Shown here piece by piece: positions 4,149 through 6,349 of a stretch of DNA of 6,349 nt; positions within the stretch are counted from its first letter, which is position 1, and the number at the start of each line of letters is the position of its first letter. Under the pieces are notes generated by a model. It was not told the DNA's origin and did no database searches. It was given only the letters and a program-made list of their open reading frames with translations. Position numbers and translations under genes: made by a program. Source of the DNA: G963674505 sp964575975 (GTDB taxonomy: Bacteria > Desulfobacterota > Desulfobacteria > Desulfobacterales > SKZT01); assembly GCA_964575975.1 (NCBI GenBank), contig CAZNTU010000285.1, positions 1 to 6,349 of the forward strand, written 5' to 3'.

Positions 4149-6059
4149 TCAGACAACGAAACGTCGATTTCCATCCCGCCGAGTAAACCCGATTTCGTCC
4201 AGGTAATCGAAAATGATCGAGCCTTTGGTTCGTCCGAAGCCGAGGATGGTCTTGCAGTCCGCGAGAGTAAACTCGCCGGAGCGGCTGATCGAGTCCTTGA
4301 CGCGCGCCTTCACTTGCTCCAGGGCTTGGGAGGTCAACAGGCGTCCGTCGCCCAGGCGAATCAGCCGTTTCCTTTTCACGAGGTATCCCGCCACTTGCTG
4401 GATTTCGCCTTTTGGAAACGGTCTTTCCGAGGATTCCTGGAACTGGCCCTCGCTGAACGGGGAAAGGCCCTTGCCTTTGCCGTATTCCATAAGACGTTCG
4501 GCAATGATCGCCCTCGACTGGGACAGCTGCGGGTCGATTCCGGGAAATCTGTATTCGGACTCTTCCTTGAAAACCTTTCTCTCGTCCTGCAGGCTTTCGA
4601 GGATTTTGTGAAAGAGGAGTTTGTCCATTTTTGGCGACAGTCTTGTTCGAAGCTCTTCCGGATTGAAGGTTTCTTTCTGAAGGTCCTTTTCGAGGAGGGA
4701 TTCGGCGGCTGCCAAAGTTTCTTCTTTCAAGCGGATGAAGCGGTCGGAGGCGCAATAGGCTCGCTCTCCGATTCGCAAGGCTTTTCCCCGGTTTTCGTTA
4801 TCCCGGAGAGCGTCCTCGAATTTTTGGACGGAGCGTCCCGAGTACTTCGCCATTTCTTCGGGGACGGAGGGGCGGTACGGAAACAACCTCATGTAGGCGA
4901 GGGCCGCTTCGGGGAGATCTTCCTTGGCGAGGGCCTTCAAGTACGCGACCGTATCCTTCGCCCTGCCGCCGCGAAACTTGAAAAGGGAGGCTTCCAGCAC
5001 GGTTCCCCCTCCGAGCACTTTTTTTTCGCAGTGGGGCGTGACGACGAACCGGTCGCCAGGCAGGGCCGGAATTTCTTCAGACAGACGGAGCTGGGCCAGG
5101 CCTTCTTCGCCTGGTTCTATCGCTTCCTTTTCCATTAGGACGACTTGTGCGAATGAGACTCGGGTTCCGATGTAGAGAAGGACTTTGCGGTGATTGGCGA
5201 GGAGGGCGCCGGCGTCCTTGGAAATCCGCAGGGTCGCGTTCAGAAAGCGGCTGGGATTGAGACTTTCCGGGGCGGCGAGCATCATGCCCCGTTTGACGGA
5301 TTTTTGCGAGGTCTTGGGGATGTTGATCCCGACTTGTTGGCCCGCTGCGGCCGTTTGAACTTTTCCCCGGTGGATTTCGAGGCTTCGCGCCCTGCTTTTC
5401 AAATTGCCGGGCAAAAGTTCGAGGGCGTCGCCCTCGCGCACTTGTCCCGACTTGACGGTCCCGCAGACCACGGTTCCGTGGCCGGAGAAGCCGCAAATCC
5501 GGTCGATCCACAGCCGAAATGGTCCGTCCTTGGGTTTCGCGGCGATTCGCCGGGCGACGGTTTCCAATTGAAGAAGGATTTTCCCGAGGGATTTTTCGTC
5601 GCCTGCGGAATAAGGCAGGATGGGTTGGTTTTCCAGAAATGTACCCGCCACGGTTTCCCGGATTTCCAACTGGGCGAGTTCGACGGTCTCCTCGTCCACG
5701 AGGTCGCATTTGCTCAAGACCGTGAACCCGTGTTCGACCCCCAGGAACTCGAGGATTCGCAGATGCTCGACTGTCCGGGGCATGACTCCGTCGTCCGCGG
5801 CGATCACCAGCAGCGCCGTTTCGACGCCGCAAAGACCCCGGATCGTGTTTTTCAGGTAGCGCTCGTGGCCGGGAACGTCGACGAGCGTTATTGCGAGATC
5901 GTCCTCGAATCCCAAGGGGACGACCGAGGATTCCACGGTCCTGCCGCGCGACTTTTCGGATTTTTCGCCGCTACCCCCCGGTCCCGCCAAAAAGCCGACC
6001 AGCGTGGTCTTCCCGTGCCCCACGTGTCCGGCTGTTCCAACTATGATATGTTTCGTCAT
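4149..6059 (-). CDS. selB: Selenocysteine-specific translation elongation factor SelB
   Basis: This 636-residue protein has the usual SelB length and full domain order. A GTPase domain has G1 GHVGHGKT (11-18), a switch I threonine in RGRT (38-41), G3 DVPGHE (61-66), G4 SKCD (116-119) and G5 SA (151-152). EF-Tu-like barrel domains follow, with FRLWIDRICGFSGHGTVVCGTV (about 181-202), and C-terminal winged-helix repeats end in FTLADCKTILGFGRTKG and the terminal TRRDGNRRFVV. SelB carries Sec-tRNA to the ribosome at UGA codons marked by a SECIS hairpin. Odd points: G1 has Gly where GHVDHGKT is usual, and the DRLPEEKKRGxTIDLGFA stretch is replaced by a same-length but unrelated sequence ending RGRTVESSVVPLGF. 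The ATG at 6059 has only a weak G-rich ribosome site (GGGCGGG, five bases upstream) that can be paired with an upstream segment. yedF lies upstream on the same strand, which supports the selenium role. Confidence 0.93.
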   Translation of the reverse strand: MTKHIIVGTAGHVGHGKTTLVGFLAGPGGSGEKSEKSRGRTVESSVVPLGFEDDLAITLVDVPGHERYLKNTIRGLCGVETALLVIAADDGVMPRTVEHLRILEFLGVEHGFTVLSKCDLVDEETVELAQLEIRETVAGTFLENQPILPYSAGDEKSLGKILLQLETVARRIAAKPKDGPFRLWIDRICGFSGHGTVVCGTVKSGQVREGDALELLPGNLKSRARSLEIHRGKVQTAAAGQQVGINIPKTSQKSVKRGMMLAAPESLNPSRFLNATLRISKDAGALLANHRKVLLYIGTRVSFAQVVLMEKEAIEPGEEGLAQLRLSEEIPALPGDRFVVTPHCEKKVLGGGTVLEASLFKFRGGRAKDTVAYLKALAKEDLPEAALAYMRLFPYRPSVPEEMAKYSGRSVQKFEDALRDNENRGKALRIGERAYCASDRFIRLKEETLAAAESLLEKDLQKETFNPEELRTRLSPKMDKLLFHKILESLQDERKVFKEESEYRFPGIDPQLSQSRAIIAERLMEYGKGKGLSPFSEGQFQESSERPFPKGEIQQVAGYLVKRKRLIRLGDGRLLTSQALEQVKARVKDSISRSGEFTLADCKTILGFGRTKGSIIFDYLDEIGFTRRDGNRRFVV

Positions 6060-6188
6060 ACGAACCCGCCCGTTTTATGAATTTGCGAATGCTTTCGAGA
6101 AAAGAAGCCTGTCCGCGATCCCACCGCCATCCATGGCGGATTGCGGGCGAGGTTCAGGTGAAGCCGAACGAGAGCCGGGCGGGTTTGT
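6060..6188. promoter_or_regulatory. Self-complementary selB leader: long-range stem covering the ribosome site
   Basis: Plus-strand ACGAACCCGCCCG (6060-6072) and CGGGCGGGTTTGT (6176-6188) are complementary over 13 positions with one imperfection; ten of the pairs are contiguous and very GC-rich. In the selB transcript the 3' arm ends at the base just before the ATG and contains its only G-rich ribosome site, so the stem would block initiation. The 103 bases between the arms hold a further two-tier hairpin (6113-6146). A role in controlling selB translation is inferred from position. I also considered a plus-strand structured RNA, because both imperfections become G-U pairs on that strand. Confidence 0.5.
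6113..6146. other. Two-tier hairpin inside the selB leader
   Basis: CCGCCAT (6124-6130) and ATGGCGG (6133-6139) form a perfect 7-bp inverted repeat around CC. Outside it CCGCGAT (6113-6119) and ATTGCGG (6140-6146) extend the stem with one G-T position and a 4-base one-sided bulge (6120-6123). It lies between yedF and selB. No good T-run follows on the minus strand, so it is not a clear terminator. It is the inner part of the larger fold at 6060-6188. Confidence 0.6.
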
Positions 6189-6223
6189 CCAATTTCGGTT
6201 GATCGGGCGTCATATCGTCTTGA

Positions 6224-6349
6224 TCAGATGTTGATTACCCTGTCGGCCAATTGCATCGCGGTGACGATATCCAGCATGTTGGTCGTCTCGCCGACCCGCT
6301 TTTTTTCCAACAGGCCGAAATGGTCCAGGCAGGTGCCGCAGACCAGGAT
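6224..6349 (-). CDS. yedF: YedF-like selenium metabolism protein, C-terminal part (cut by window edge)
   Basis: The visible 41 residues read ILVCGTCLDHFGLLEKKRVG, then ETTNMLDIVTAMQLADRVINI and a TGA stop at 6226-6224. The CGTCLxxFGL motif followed by VGExxNMxxIV and a terminal ADRVI is the typical C-terminal domain (DsrE-like fold) of YedF proteins, which co-occur with selenium-use genes. Their exact reaction is not established; the SirA/TusA-like N-terminal half, expected upstream, lies outside the window. The gene precedes selB by 164 bp on the same strand, a plausible selenium operon, although the hairpin-rich spacer could uncouple them. The start is not visible. Confidence 0.85.
   Translation of the reverse strand: MLVCGTCLDHFGLLEKKRVGETTNMLDIVTAMQLADRVINI

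Noticed and set aside
4080..6080. Long plus-strand open frames at 4080-5138 and 5190-6080
   Set aside because: They lie opposite selB in a GC-rich gene, have no family motifs, and the minus-strand protein is unmistakably SelB.
6060..6223. tRNA-Sec gene (selC) in the yedF-selB spacer
   Set aside because: The spacer is structured and selC often lies near selB, but no cloverleaf fits on either strand. No TCA anticodon sits in a 7-base loop on a proper stem, and no T arm adjoins an acceptor stem.

Overview
The window looks like chromosomal DNA from an anaerobic Desulfobacterota (deltaproteobacterial) organism, probably a sulfate reducer or syntroph. This is inferred from gene content: heterodisulfide-reductase-like (Hdr) electron-transfer proteins beside selenocysteine machinery (SelB, YedF). 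No rRNA or other taxonomic marker is present. Every supported gene lies on the minus strand, so transcription runs from high to low coordinates.

From right to left: the C-terminal end of a YedF-like selenium-metabolism protein (6224-6349, cut by the window edge); a 164-bp spacer able to fold into a long stem next to the selB start; a full-length SelB elongation factor (4149-6059) with an unusual switch I region; a spacer rich in short tandem repeats and G-runs (3976-4148); an HdrA-like gene cut off after about 122 residues (3592-3975); a TacA/TacT-type toxin-antitoxin pair (DUF1778 + GNAT acetyltransferase, 2627-3417) bracketed by two copies of a 45-bp imperfect direct repeat; a second, unrelated toxin-antitoxin pair (Phd/YefM + RelE/ParE, 1924-2495); a 446-bp non-coding stretch; an intact HdrD/BamD-like iron-sulfur protein (176-1477); and the first 13 codons of another HdrA-like gene (1-40).

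The Hdr genes probably encode subunits of a soluble flavin/iron-sulfur electron-transfer complex (HdrD-like CCG protein plus HdrA-like flavoprotein). SelB and YedF belong to selenocysteine synthesis and use, and Hdr-type complexes in this group often include selenoproteins, so the association may be functional. No in-frame Sec codon is visible in the readable Hdr parts. The two toxin-antitoxin modules look like accessory insertions that split the locus. One repeat copy starts exactly where HdrA homology stops, which ties the gene truncation to arrival or rearrangement of the TacAT module.

The points most worth follow-up are the repeat-bounded TacAT cassette at the hdrA breakpoint, the self-complementary selB leader, the divergent SelB GTPase motifs, and the degenerate 7-, 8- and 9-bp tandem repeats in the spacers. 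I did not find a clearly new system. These are structural oddities in a recognisable locus.
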